Origin: Pristionchus mayeri
Lineage: Eukaryota; Nematoda; Chromadorea; Rhabditida; Neodiplogasteridae
Length of the DNA: 64,000 nt
NCBI GenBank assembly: GCA_036245805.1
Contig: BTRK01000001.1
Coordinates: 3,100,001 to 3,164,000 of the forward strand
Direction: 5' to 3'
The notes under the pieces were generated by a model, which was not told the DNA's origin, ran no database searches, and saw only the letters and a list, made by a program, of their open reading frames with translations. A program made the translations under genes and the position numbers. The stretch's first letter is position 1. Each line of letters starts with the position of its first letter. This document shows positions 1-12,500 of the stretch, piece by piece.

Positions 1-3000
1 CCATCTTTCGTGTCTACCGAGTGCACTTCATGCTCACGCTCATCAACTGGGCCCTGGGCACAGGTACGGCATAGAGTATATGGTAGCTTACAATTACCCC
101 GTTGACCTCATTGTCATCCTTCCGTGTTCACTACCTGGCTTGTAAGAGAGAAACCATTACTGTGTAGCACAGTACCCTAGCGAAAGCCACTTGTACCACG
201 GTGCCACAGCACAAAAGCCCTCTCCCTGCAGGCACGTACATCGTCGTTGCTCTCTCACTGGAACGCTTCGTCTCCATCGTCTTCCCCATGCACTTCCGAC
301 AGTGGAACTCACCCAATCGGTCAGCGTGATCTTTGATCGCTTTAATTATGTGCGCCGGTGAGAACCGTAAATAGTGGTTTTTATTGCAAAGCTGCAAAGA
401 GAAAGAATCAGTCATCAGCGCATCCACTAGCTCAGAACAATTTGTTGAAACATAAACTCACTCTAGCCCCTATATGAAACAAGCAGCTGGCATTAATTTA
501 TTTTTCCAGCGAATCTTCTACGTAATAGCGTAAGTGAATACATTTGTAAACTATATTAAGCTAATTAACATAAGTAATACATCTAATTGATGCCGATTCC
601 AGTGCGGCCAAGGCGATCGTTATCGCCTACATCGTGCCCGCCTTCCTCTACATGCCCTACGGATACACTCGGTACGCGGTCTTTGAACTTTAAACTATGG
701 TCTTTTCGAAATATCTTGATCATATCTCTAATGAGTTTCAGGCGTTTGAGTCTATTTTCTTGTAAAACAATTACCAAAGTGTCTGATATCCCCGCCCCCC
801 TCTCCGTTTCTCATTTGGCCTAAACTTGAAACATAAAACCTGCCGCAGTGTCTAATATTGTTACACTGATCTCGAACAGCCGTAATCTTCCTAGCTGTCA
901 GATACCAGGGTCTGCATGGTCCATAATATCGATGCACTGCTTTCAAGTCGTCTTTACATTCTCGCCTTTTGAGATACCAGGGTCTGGACAAGTTCGACAA
1001 CGTGACGAACACCTCCAGATGGATGGCCGTCGACCACGACATCAGCAAGACTGCGCCGTGGAATGCGAGCTCACTTCCGGCCTTCTTCTATTTAAAATAT
1101 CCCAATCATCAACATATGGATCGTTCTCTACCGCTCACCCATAACAATTATTAAACGACCTGTTTTATTAGAAAATAGAAGTTGGAGTTATTGGTAACGA
1201 CGAGGTAGTCCAAACATATCAAAGTTATGGGACGCGTGACAGCCTGCTCGAGAAAAACCAAACGTTTCGAGCATTTTTTCTCAAAAAAGTGATGATGTTA
1301 TGCACGACTGAATCTGACAAAATGTAGGAATGGGATTAAGCTAAGGAAGACGACTTTCAATTGATCTCTGATCTCAAATATCGGTCTCCTATCCTAGCGC
1401 TGAACAATATGCAGTGTTGCAGTTATTTAGATAGCAAATAATAGATATTTTTAAAATGTTATAAAAATAGGGGCGCTGAGACCATTGCTATATCCGTGTT
1501 TGCACGTTGATGGCATAGTTTTGAAACATGAATCTTGCGAATCATAAAATTTCAAAAAAATTGAAGCGCCTATTATTATGCAATTGTTTCTGATAACAAA
1601 AATCCCATTTCCAGTTAATCTCTGATCCCTAATCCCTCTCTCCCTCAGGTGTACAAATGGTGTCGCGAGGTGCTGCTTCGCTTCGCGCCCATCCTCATTC
1701 TCTCCCTACTCAACATCAAGATCATGATGGCCTTCCGCAAGCGGCAACTCATGTTCAAGAAGCTCACCAAGAAGTGAGGACACCATTTCATAAGCTAACT
1801 TCAATAGAACAACAAAGAAGGAGGGTGTTAGGAATTCGCTGGCAGCGGAGAGATTCTTAAATGAATTAAATTATTTTTCGTTAGCCCTAGCTCCTATTGA
1901 AATCTTGCTGTCACAAAGCGAGATATACAATTGTTGAAACAAAGAAGCGAATAGTAAAATGTCCAGGACACGAAATCTATCGCGCACTAAAACAACTTTA
2001 AAAGCTCCCCCCCCCCCTCCCCCCCCGTCTTCCTACTTTCTCATAATTCGACAAGCGAGACTACACCTACCGTTGGACGCATAAAAAGGGGACCAAGGTG
2101 CCTACTTATTAGCTTTCAAATGAAATGTTTCTCTTCTAAAGGAAGGAGCACACTAACACGAAGGATGACACGCTCATCTACATGCTCGCCGGCACTTCGG
2201 TCATGTTCTTCATCTGCAACATCCCCGCCGCCCTCAATCTACTCTTCATCGATGAGGTATGATTTGAGGGTCTCTACTAGTCGCCAAATTTCTTTCTCAA
2301 TATAACACTTTTTACTTAACGACTTATTACACCTTTCGCGTTTTCCGCATTATAACGCCATTTGAAAACTCAAAACAGCCAAGCACTCGGTTGCTGCTGT
2401 GACATTATTCCTTCAGTGGAGGCAATAATAACAGACAAGCAGTCGGTTGCTGCTGTGACATTATTCCTTCAGTGGAGGCAATAATATTCTTAATTAATCA
2501 CTAATTAACACACTAATTAGCGCCCTCAACAGGTGCGCAAGCGCTCGTTCGACTACCAGATATTCCGGGCAGTCGCGAACATTCTCGAGATCACGAATCA
2601 CGCCTCACAGGTAATTACTAGTCCTCTTTCTATCCCAATAGCGATATGCCGATATATATAAAAATGTGTTCTTAAAGTCGGCTAAAGACGCTTCAAGCAA
2701 ACAATTTAGCCAACTAAAATTTCAAAAAAAGTAAATTAATAAAATCACTTGGCAGTTCTACGTGTTCTGCGCGTGCTCGAGCGACTACCGTACGACGTTC
2801 CTGCTCAAGTTCCCCTGCTTCAAGAAAGCGTACTCAAGGTACGGTGATTGGTGGCAGGCCGCAGAATCAAACAAGATTTCAAGCACTACTAGCATGTCGC
2901 CAAAAAAATCATGTGAATGTTACAATTTTGGAAAAACAGTGCTTTGGTGTTTCATCAATAGTTCAAACGCAGAGACTAGACAATCAAGACAATGTTCACG

Positions 3001-4234
3001 TCTTCTACAGGCTAATTATAAATATAACTATTCGATCAAACCGAACCCCAAGATATGAAATCGATAGAATCAATCCCTGATTCAGGGGTACTCTTCGCAC
3101 GATCGTCAAGCGCACTCAGTCAATAATCACGCGCGATAGACCAACAACCTCCGATGAGCTGGTGAATGCCACTGGGCAGAAGGTGGCAAGTGGAACAACG
3201 GCAGGAGGCGGAGGAGGAGGAAGGCCATTGCCCGGACAGGTACGGTGGCGATGGCAATAAGTTGGATGATGATTATGACGTCATGCCGCCTTTGCTATAT
3301 CAAAGGCAGCGTTGCGAAATAGTACTCATCCGACCTAGCGCCGGTGGCAAGAAATGGTCTGACTAATCTCACTAACCTCTCGCTCGTAGGTTTGAGAATG
3401 CGGGAGAGGATTAAACACGAAGAGAGTCATATTACTCACGGTTGCCAATGTTAAAATGAAGTTGAACCCCAGTAGTAACACTTCTACCGATATTAAACAA
3501 AGGAGAAGCGCCTTAAGAAGCGACTAATGCATGGTTGCAACCATGTGGAGGGTCTCGAAAAGAATTATTTTTTGCACTGTACGGGGATAAAGACCTAGCA
3601 AAGTCCTACCTTGCGCAAAGTGATAAGCCATAGTTGAAACCTTAACATCGCTCCTCAAACAAAAAATCGAAAGTAAATATATATTGTACGGATGAATGCG
3701 ACTGAACATCATCTACCATTTTAAATACGCTTTAAGCTTCTAGTGAAACATAAGAGAGGCGTGCACAGTTTTTAAACTAGCGTGAAATTATTTTATTGCC
3801 TGGTGGATGTCCGACAAATCAAACGATGACCCCTAATCTTTTAAAAATGTAATGCTGAAACATTAGCCTCACTATGTAGATTTTTTTAAAATCTACAACT
3901 ATCTATAAATTCCCCCCCCCCCTTACACCACAATAATGATCACGCTTATCCGCGCCCCGAGCTATTGGCAACAACTATTGGAGCGCAACTAATGAAGCAT
4001 ACTGACCTACCATTTCATGTTACCACCTGATACGACAAATTGAATGAACGATTTACTGATTATCCGCTTCAGGTGCGGATCGCGGACGTGGATGCGGACA
4101 CGGTCGACGTGCGGCTCGCTTCCTGCGAGGAGATGGACGAGGCTCGCTCTTCCGACGAGCGCGAGAGCGAACAGGCACTACTCCGGCACCAGATCATAAC
4201 CACGCCCCATGCTGGCACCAGCACCTTCTTGTGA
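1..4234 (+). CDS. Neuropeptide-type class A GPCR (FMRFamide-receptor-like), 3' part
   Basis: Seen: ten exons join without frame break: 1-63, 232-319, 603-671, 974-1064, 1649-1773, 2142-2256, 2533-2610, 2756-2838, 3086-3239, 4073-4234 (TGA 4232-4234), giving 341 residues after the window edge. TM3 spans about residues 7-30 and ends in ERF (31-33) in place of DRY; TM4 is about 53-71. Extracellular loop 2 holds NVT (82) and NTS (85) glycosylation sites. TM5 follows VYKWCREVLLRFAP; TM6 is about 155-178; TM7 ends NHASQFYVF (205-213) in place of NPxxY. The cytoplasmic tail is basic, has six glycines (277-282) and then an acidic, Ser-rich end. Known: this layout matches nematode peptide (FMRFamide-like) receptors at the plasma membrane. 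Inferred: the ligand is unknown; the N-terminus with TM1-2 lies outside the window. Nine of ten exons have GT-AG boundaries; exon 4 seems to use a GC donor. A possible in-frame 42-base exon (2056-2097) between exons 5 and 6 would lengthen loop 3. Confidence 0.9.
1065..1648 (+). other. Probable GC-AG intron of the GPCR gene
   Basis: Exon 5 (from 1649) needs a phase 0 join. The conserved loop 2 sequence runs to TAPWN at 1050-1064 and is followed by GCGAGC, not GT. Ending the exon at 1064 gives TAPWN-VYKWCREV with intact phase. No GT donor nearby keeps the frame: the one at 1058 is in phase 2 and the one at 1112 in phase 1. Inference from phase and continuity; an assembly base error is the alternative. 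Confidence 0.55.
2381..2486 (+). repeat. 56-bp tandem duplication in GPCR intron 6
   Basis: Two copies with a 56 bp period (2381-2436 and 2437-2486, the second slightly shorter) differ at only a few positions. Each holds a short hairpin-forming core (ATTATTCC facing GGAGGCAATAAT). It lies between exons 6 and 7 and is probably removed by splicing. Confidence 0.85.
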
Positions 4235-4239
4235 GGTCT

Positions 4240-4288
4240 GGTACCTGGTTCCGTGATAGCAGTATCCACGGAACCCGGCACCTGGTAC
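4240..4288 (+). other. Hairpin just after the GPCR stop codon
   Basis: GGTTCCGTGATA (4247-4258) pairs with TATCCACGGAACC (4263-4275) around a four-base loop with one bulge, and an outer GGTACC/GGTAC pair extends the stem. It starts six bases after the TGA, so it lies in the 3' UTR if the transcript continues. Role unknown. Confidence 0.6.
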
Positions 4289-6323
4289 TGTAGCTCAACC
4301 CCATACGGCTAGACCCTCCTTCAGCCAATATGTCCACCTTTCCTCGACACCTAATCTTACTGTGATAGCACTACCACTTTTCCTTCACTTCCCCTCCCCT
4401 TCCCTTAACTTACACTAGTACTCACTGAGTTGTACGGGTAGCTCTCTTCCCACTTTCAGCCCCTCGCGTTGAAGTCTGACCCACCGAACAATACCGTATC
4501 CCCCAAGCCATTCCTACTTCCTTCCTCCCTTACATACTTCCTTACTCACGAGTTCCCATCGTAGGCACTCTATTTCCCGGTTCGGGTTCCACTACCGTAT
4601 ACTACAGTACTTGATTAGTTTCAAATGAATCTCTCGGCGCGAGGCGGGGAAATGTCAATTATCGATAAGTGCCACAACCGGAAATCCCTACCCGTCTCCG
4701 CTCCGCGCCCTCTCCTACTTGCCGGCTCAGCCTACTGTACTGGTACATCCGGTCGCGTCTCTTTCCTTATTCCCGGTTCCGATCCTCTTTGTGTGTTGCG
4801 CATTCATGCGAGCGCATCCCTCATCGTCTCGTCGAATAAAGCAAGTGTATTTCCCCTCTGCCTTCTTGATTGGGCAATTCACGCACGCGACGCTTCCGGT
4901 GCGCGCGTGCGCGGTCGCGGCGAGAGAGCGGGCGGAATCGAGTGAGCACGATGATCTACTGGGCTATTCATTGCGCGCTTCCGGCGAGAAGGCCAAGCGA
5001 GCGTTTCCTCCCGGAATTTAACGACATTACCGGAAAAGTTTGGACTCACGATGACTTGAGGATGCTTCTGCTTGCAACGGGGATCCCGAGGCGACCGGGC
5101 GCGGAGAGTACTGTAATAATATCGATTTAAAGAAATATTCACGAGAGGAACACTAATAGGCTCATCATGTAAGGCCGGAATCTAATTAGAACTATGTTTC
5201 GTCCACCTAATATTACTAAAATGGAAAAAAATTGCCTCCACAGTAGTTCATACACTACAGAACGGTAAAGTGCAGTTTTTAACCTATTTAAATGGATAAT
5301 AAAAAAATTAAAACAGCGTGGCGCACTTCTATCCATGTGGTGATATACGGTAGAAGTACAGGGAAACGGCGGCACACACACGCACGCAAGTATCGCACAC
5401 AGACGCGGACTGTTTTGAATATTCTTGGACACAATCTGAGCACAGAAACAAAACAGCTTTATCTTCGAGGCAAAATCACAAGGAAGTTACGAGAAATCAC
5501 CGGCCTATATACACAAAGTTATGCACATTTACAAGTATTCTATCCAATTTCAGGAAAGAGGCGAGGGGCATTGATCTTCTCAAACAACCAGTAGGAAGAG
5601 TTATGCGCGTTCTCTCAACATACCGTACTCATGGGGATACGGTAGAATACCGCCTGGGGAGTACGGTAGGCAAGAGGCCGACTGCTCAGCTGTGATACGA
5701 ACAAATGTTTCAGCAGTATTGCATGGGGATTGGCGTGTACTATTCTCATCGACAACTGGGGATATGAACAAAATCAACACGATTAGGTGGGAAATTTACA
5801 TTGCGGCGCCTTGGCAAGCTAATCGATATTTGTAGGTCACAACAAGTGGAAGAAGAAACTTCTAACACGCTACGATCAACAAGAATACATCCATTAATGA
5901 ATAGGTAACAAGAATGAGATGAGAGGCATACTGTAGGCTACCTTAATTTATAGGGTGGAGAGGCTACCGTACTCCTCAGTTCCAATCCAGGGGCATCGAC
6001 ACCTTCCCGTCATTGCGCACGTGCACTGTAGGATTCGCGGAAAACCTTCAATTGAAAATTATTAATCCCAAAATGTTTGACAAGTTTCCCAGCAAAATTT
6101 CTGCTTCAGAGAATCCTGAAAAGCATGGCTCAGACAAGGAGAGTAATGAGGCATTGGGACGTACTCGAAAAAAAAATTGTACACCACTACAATGCAATGT
6201 AAACCAGATTAAAAGTCGAAATGGTCTCTGTTACTAGTAGGCTTGACTATTCGTGGTCACGCTGCAACGCCTACCACACCCCAGATTTCGCAATCAGATT
6301 AGGGAGAAGCGTTCTAGCCCATC
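4289..6323. other. Intergenic, convergent; no gene seen
   Basis: Open frames here (for example near 4625-4945 and 5292-5594) are short, overlap in several frames and show no splice-consistent partner or recognisable domain. An AATAAA lies at 4835-4840 on the plus strand, about 600 bp after the GPCR stop, and could serve its 3' end. Several TACGGTA/TACCGTA motifs occur at 5600-5700. Confidence 0.6.
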
Positions 6324-6502
6324 CTACTCTGGTGTGCGCGCACAAGTTGTAAATAAGCACCCGTCTCCCTACGCTAAATAGAGTTTACAAGTTGTAAACA
6401 AGTAATAAGTAGGGAGAGGGGTGATTGTTTACAACTTGTGCACATACTTGTTATATACTTGTTTTGCACTTGTTTACAACTTGTGCGACTACGCCAGAGT
6501 AG
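6324..6502. mobile_element. MITE with imperfect terminal inverted repeats
   Basis: The left end CTACTCTGG...CACAAGTTGTAAA (6324-6354) matches, inverted, the right end (about 6470-6502) with a few mismatches. A second inner pair (CACAAGTTGTAAATAAGCAC with its partner near 6421-6440) surrounds a CTCCCTAC/GTAGGGAG stem. No coding capacity. The right end covers the last 16 codons and the stop of the TCAIM-like gene. Confidence 0.75.
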
Positions 6503-9500
6503 TTACTAGTATCTGACCTGACATGCAATCCCAGCAGGTTCACAGTCATCTTCTCGGGTGCCATCTCCAGTCGACGAACAGCATCCAGCACCTAAAAATA
6601 TACATTAATAAAATATTCTGCCTATATTTTACAGCGGTTAATCACTGTTCAGAAAGATAAAATTGTGTGTTGTTTTTCGAAAGCGAAGCGGTCCTCCCAT
6701 TATCGAGAATATCATCTTAGAACGTAAAATGATAATGCGCAACACGAGTGCACCGATTCAAACAATCAGCTGTTCAGTGCAACCTTGTGCGTACACAACT
6801 TCCCCAAGGCTCAAATGTATCGTAGGATTGTTCCAAAATCGAAAACCCACTATATACCCGATCACTGACCTCTCTAAGTGGCAGGCAGTCTTCCCAATCG
6901 AGGTCGGAGAGTCGGAGAGAGGAGACGGTCTGTTCCTGAGCAAAATAAATGTTATATTTTGCCTTACTTCAATCCTTCTCTAATAGCACTCTCCGTTGTC
7001 TGTCTCACAGATAGTTCCGATTCATAACATTTGCCCGATTACTGCGATTCTTAGATCTATTCATGGTATATCTCCATCGCTATATTAACAGGTAAGATTA
7101 ACTACCACAACTTTAGGAATATTGATGTAAAAGTAAAACACATATAAACACGAACCTTAGCGCGGCGGAGCTGAGATAGCACTTCGCGCGCATCCTCGTT
7201 CACCTTCCTGGAATATTAATGTTACCAGACGAGGACAAAATCGATCCCCCCCCCCCTATTCTTTGTCCTCCATCGAATAGCCGATGGCTGAATTAGTTGA
7301 GAATGAATATACAAAAATGCTAAAAATCAATAATAGCCTCAAGGGAAAGCAGGAAATGATCAGCGTAATCCCGCAGGGACAGATCAGGGTTTCGTCCTCG
7401 TCCGGTAACTTTAATATTAATTAAGGATGAACATACATTATTATTATTATCTGAAAGTGAACCAAACTCCCCTTATCGTTGTCCTCTAAATTTTACCAAG
7501 ACTTTTGAGTTATACCTAAAACCTCACAGCTCCTGCATAATATGTATACTTTTTTTACAACTAAACAACACAAAATCGTTCTAAATTTATTATCTGGGCA
7601 GCATCCCAATCTTCATCAACGATATAATATAATATATTATCGCATTAAGCCGTCATAAAGCCTGAGGAGAAGTCCTCATCCGACAACAATAGTTTTCATC
7701 CTACCCAGTGCCGTTAAAAGAGGTAAGGCAGGATCCGTTGTTCCTCACTCACTTGGACAATTTTCCCTTCTCTTCGAGGAATGCCGCTAGGGAGGCGACA
7801 TCGACGTTGCAGGGAACACTCAGACGCCCGTCCTGGCCCAGATTGAGCTCGTCGTACGCTGTAGCAACCTAAAATGAATTCATAATTAAAATGAAAATAA
7901 ATAAAAATAAAAATAAACCACCGAGAGTACTGTTTAAAATTTTAAAGAACTTCCAGCTGCATCTCTGTTTCTAACATGCCCAATAACAAAATGTACAGCT
8001 GAATGCACGTTCGAATCGCCAAATCTCGTTTAAAAATATGAATATAAATGAAGAAAATGGTTTAAAAGCACATGATGATTACAGTCGCCTCCTAAAATAA
8101 ATGTGTTCCAAAAGTATTTCATAACTATCCTCCATGTTCTAGTATCTTGCCTAGTATAGCCTATCTCTTCCCCATCCCCATTTCTCACCTCGATCATCAG
8201 ATTCTTCCCCGCAGCCTGAATTCTTCTACGGATCGCCAGCTCGCGGCTGCTGATTCTGAACGAATTAATAATAAATTTTCATTTATTTCAGCGAGAAGAT
8301 GATTCATTTTCTCAACGTTTTACTCAAGTTTACACCCTTCCCGCACATAATATGCAATATAACTTCAACCACAGTAACTACTCCACCCAAGAATTTAAAC
8401 CACCAGCATATTGTTTCGACACGCGACTACCAGGGTTCACCGTTACTGTATCATCCACCCAGGGCATAGTAATTCCAGTAATATGATTGAAGCTACGACT
8501 ATAAACAATAAATACTCCTCCTCACCTCATCGCTAGCGTTTGCAGCTGCTGCAGCGTCTGTCCGAGTCCGCGATGACCAGGGACGATCACCTGAATGAAA
8601 AATTATTTAAATGTCAGAACATTCTTGATGAAATCACTGAACAATTCCGCGCAACACTAATCAAGACATTCAGAAACACAAATTGTGATACTATGCAGTT
8701 TCAGAGGACCTTCGCTTTGAGTTTAAAACATAATTAAGAAAGCATATTAATAGAATTAACTAGGAAAAATAAGAAATAGTGCCAGTGAATCCAAAAACCG
8801 GAAAGTTTTGAATCCTAGAACCGGAAAATGGCGCGTACTTCGACTGGTGCGATTTCCTAATGCACTAATTTGTAAATATTTAAAAATTGATATACATCAT
8901 TTATAACATTTTATAACTTCTTACACGTTTTATCCTCACCTCTGCTCCTCCCAACAATTCGCTCACTGCCGCGCGAGTCTCCGCGAGTTGCGCCAACTGC
9001 TGACGGCGAACCGCAGCCTCGGAACACACCTGGAGAGGGATTACATTAATTCTACTCCAATCATAATTCCATAAATAGTAACAATGACGTGGCTACTCGT
9101 GTTGCAGCCAAATAATATAAAAAAATCATGATTAGGTGTATTAATAACTTTTCACGTTGCAACCATCAATGTTATATGAGTGACTATCTGAGAGGACTTA
9201 CCTCAGGCCGTACAGCAAAAAATGAAATTTCAAATAAATAATGTCCTAGGGGTATCTTTTCAAGTAGAGTTCAAAAATCGATCTTAGGAAGCCGTATCTC
9301 TGACCTCTGATTTTCTGTGGCGCACCTCAACGCTGAGGTCGGTTTTTGTAAATCGTGAACGGTTGATCCAAGCTCCATATATAGATAGTAATTCTGAAAG
9401 AACTCGACGAGATAAGCATTTTTTCTGTTGGAAGTGAAAGGCTAGCTCATCTGTGAAAAAAGTTGAGGCAGTTTTAAATATTTAAATAGTTATTGTGAAA

Positions 9501-12500
9501 ACAATTTTCCCGGGGTGTAATTTTAAATATGTTCATTGGATTCCTCGTGAAAAGTTACCCCTAGGAACAAATTTTCACTTGCAAAATCGCGGGACAATGA
9601 TGTTTCCCGAAATGCGTAATAAGGAAGCATGATGAATCACTGAATTTCGAAAATTTCTTACCATTGCGATTTCAACATTTTACCAATTAGGAAACATTCC
9701 CAGTACTGTACTTCAACTTTTTATGCCTAATTGGATAGTATTCTCTTTAATATACAAGCCTTACGATATCAACAAATCATTTTTTTCATATCACAATTTC
9801 TCAAATTTGCACGTTGCAAACTCAACATTTCGAGACCACTTGACGCTGTAACTGTGACCATGCTGTAGTATGCCTCGACATGAGTAAAAATTGGTGGAAC
9901 AGTCCAACTCCAATATATCGGGGCTCCAGTTATTGACGCCCGAATATGGCTTAAATGAAAATGTCCGAAATATTTAAATTCATTTTGGGAGTTAATTTTG
10001 AGAATTCTAATTTAATATTGTTGTAAATAATGTTTTTTTGTAATCTGATGTATAAACTATATACAAAAATTCACACCTCTCGCCTTTTCAAAATTTCCGA
10101 AATTTTAGACATTTGAAAATTTCGATTTTTGAAAAATTGTCCAAACGATCGCTTTTCCAGACGTATTTGATTCCTCAGGTTATGAAAACATTATTTACAA
10201 CAATATTCAATGAGAATTCTCAAAATTAACTCCCAAAATGAATTTAAATATTTCGGACATTTTCATTTAAGCCATATTCGGGCGTCAATAACTGGAGCCC
10301 CGATATATTGGAGTTTGGACTGTTCCACCAATTTTTACTCATGTTGAGGCATACTACAGCATGGTCACAGTTACAGCGTCAAGTGGTCTCGAAATATTGA
10401 GTTTGCAACGTGCAAATTTGAGAAATTGTGATATGAAATAATTGATTTGTTGATATTGTAAGGCATGTATATTAAAGAGAATACTTTCCAATTATGCATA
10501 AAAAGTTGAAGTACAGTACTGGCAACGTTTCCTAATTGGTAAAATGTTGAAATCGCAATGGTGTGAAATTTTCGAAATTCAGTGATTCATCATGCTTCCT
10601 TATTCCGCATTTCGGGAAACATCATTGTCCCGCGATTTTGCAAGTGAAAATTTGTTCCTAGGGGCAACTATTCACGAGGAATCCAATGAACATATTTAAA
10701 ATTACACGCCGGGAAAAGTGTTTACACAATAACTATTTAAATATTTAAAACTGCCTCTACTTTTTTTCATAGATGAGCTAGCCTTTCACTTCCAACAGTA
10801 AAAATGCTTATCTCGTCGAGTTCTGTCAGAATTACTATCTATGTATGGGACTTGGATCAACCGTTCACGATTTACAAAAACTGACCTCATAGTTGAGGCC
10901 CGCCACCGAAAATCAGGGGTCAGAGATACGGCTTCCTAAGGTCGATTTTCGAGCTCTACGTGAAAAGTTACGCCGAGGGGTATCTTAAAATCAACACTTT
11001 ATTTTTTGCTGTACGGCACATAGGTGAAATTGCTCAGTTCTCTCAAATAGTCACTCATATGAAGAAGGAAATTCCCATTCCATGCTTCACAATGGCTACT
11101 GCCTCAACTGATACTGCATTTTAGTAAGGAATATTCTGCTTGTTCTTTTGCATGCATAATCCATCTAAAGGAAGCTTTGGATTCTACTTTCCAGTAAACA
11201 TCGCGTTTCATCCACTACATAAGTGAACTTCAGCGATCCAAAAGTAATCTGATGATGCAGTCATACAAGAAAATTAAAATTAAAGGCCCATATTATAAAA
11301 AATATTGATTAACACAACTGTTGTATAGGAATTGGACTAATAAGTAATTGCATTATTCCTATACATAGAAAACCCATTTTGTAATTCACTCTTTGACTTC
11401 TGGTGTATTACTGTAATTCCCCACCCTCACTTGTGTACGTGTTACTACGTGTTTGTTTCCCGTGCGCTCTCTTTCTCTGCACTCTCCACCTCGCGCGCGT
11501 TCTCTCGTTCTCTTGAGAGAGGCCTTCCCTCGCCTCTCTCCTCAGTTGTTCCTTTAGCTCTAGCGCCGGATAGTGACCGGCCTCCCCTCTCTCTATTTTC
11601 GTCGTATTTATTGTCTGCTAATAAACCTTTGAGTTTATTCCCATCCTCGCCCTCCATACACCGGATAACAAAGGCAAAGGATACAACCAGACAAGAAAAT
11701 TAAAATTAAAGGCCCATATTATAAAAAATATTGATTAACACAACATTCATACCGTATCCCGTTTTTTACCACAACCGTACCTTCAGCCACTGCTCGGGAA
11801 CATGATCCACTCCCAATTGGACTCCTCCATCACAGCAGATGAACGAACCGCGACCGAATCTGAGAGATTACCGTTAGATTTTAAAACAGCAATCACAATT
11901 GTACAGATCTAGATCTACAGTAATCAAAACATATCAGTACACTGGCGCACTGCTCACATCACATTCTTGAACTACCGTATCTCCTACCGTACTCACCGTA
12001 TGGTATTCTTGAGTAGTATGGTGACCATTGTCTCTCTGTCCTCCTTACTCGAGTGATCGAGAAGACGATGCAGTGAGGAGAGACAGCGACGCATATGGGA
12101 CTCCGCCCACTCCATCTGCCAGACCACCTGGAATGATAGGAGATTACGGTAGAGGTACGGTAAGAATGAGCGTGAGTGCGTGAGTCCTAATGCATTATTA
12201 TTTGAACGGGTTAATAATAGTTTTATAATATTATTCCATCAAGAACAAGAAAGGAATTGGTTCAAGTGGTTGGCGCGTAATAAAGACCTATTGACGCAGC
12301 TCGAATTCACCGAATCAAAATGCTCGAAGCAAATATCGAGTAACGGTACTGTGAAATTTTTGAATGTTCATCTGAATCCCTCCTATCCATCAATGCAGGT
12401 TATGGAGAGCAGACAAAAGCGTATGATACACCAAGAATCGCCCGGGTGGTATTCGCGCAACCTTTTTGAATCGGGCTTAGATGAATGCATGCTGTGAGAA

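Noticed and set aside
4625..5142. Overlapping 86-106 residue frames as a gene
   Set aside because: Three frames and both strands are open together in GC-richer DNA, with no splice partner or recognisable domain.
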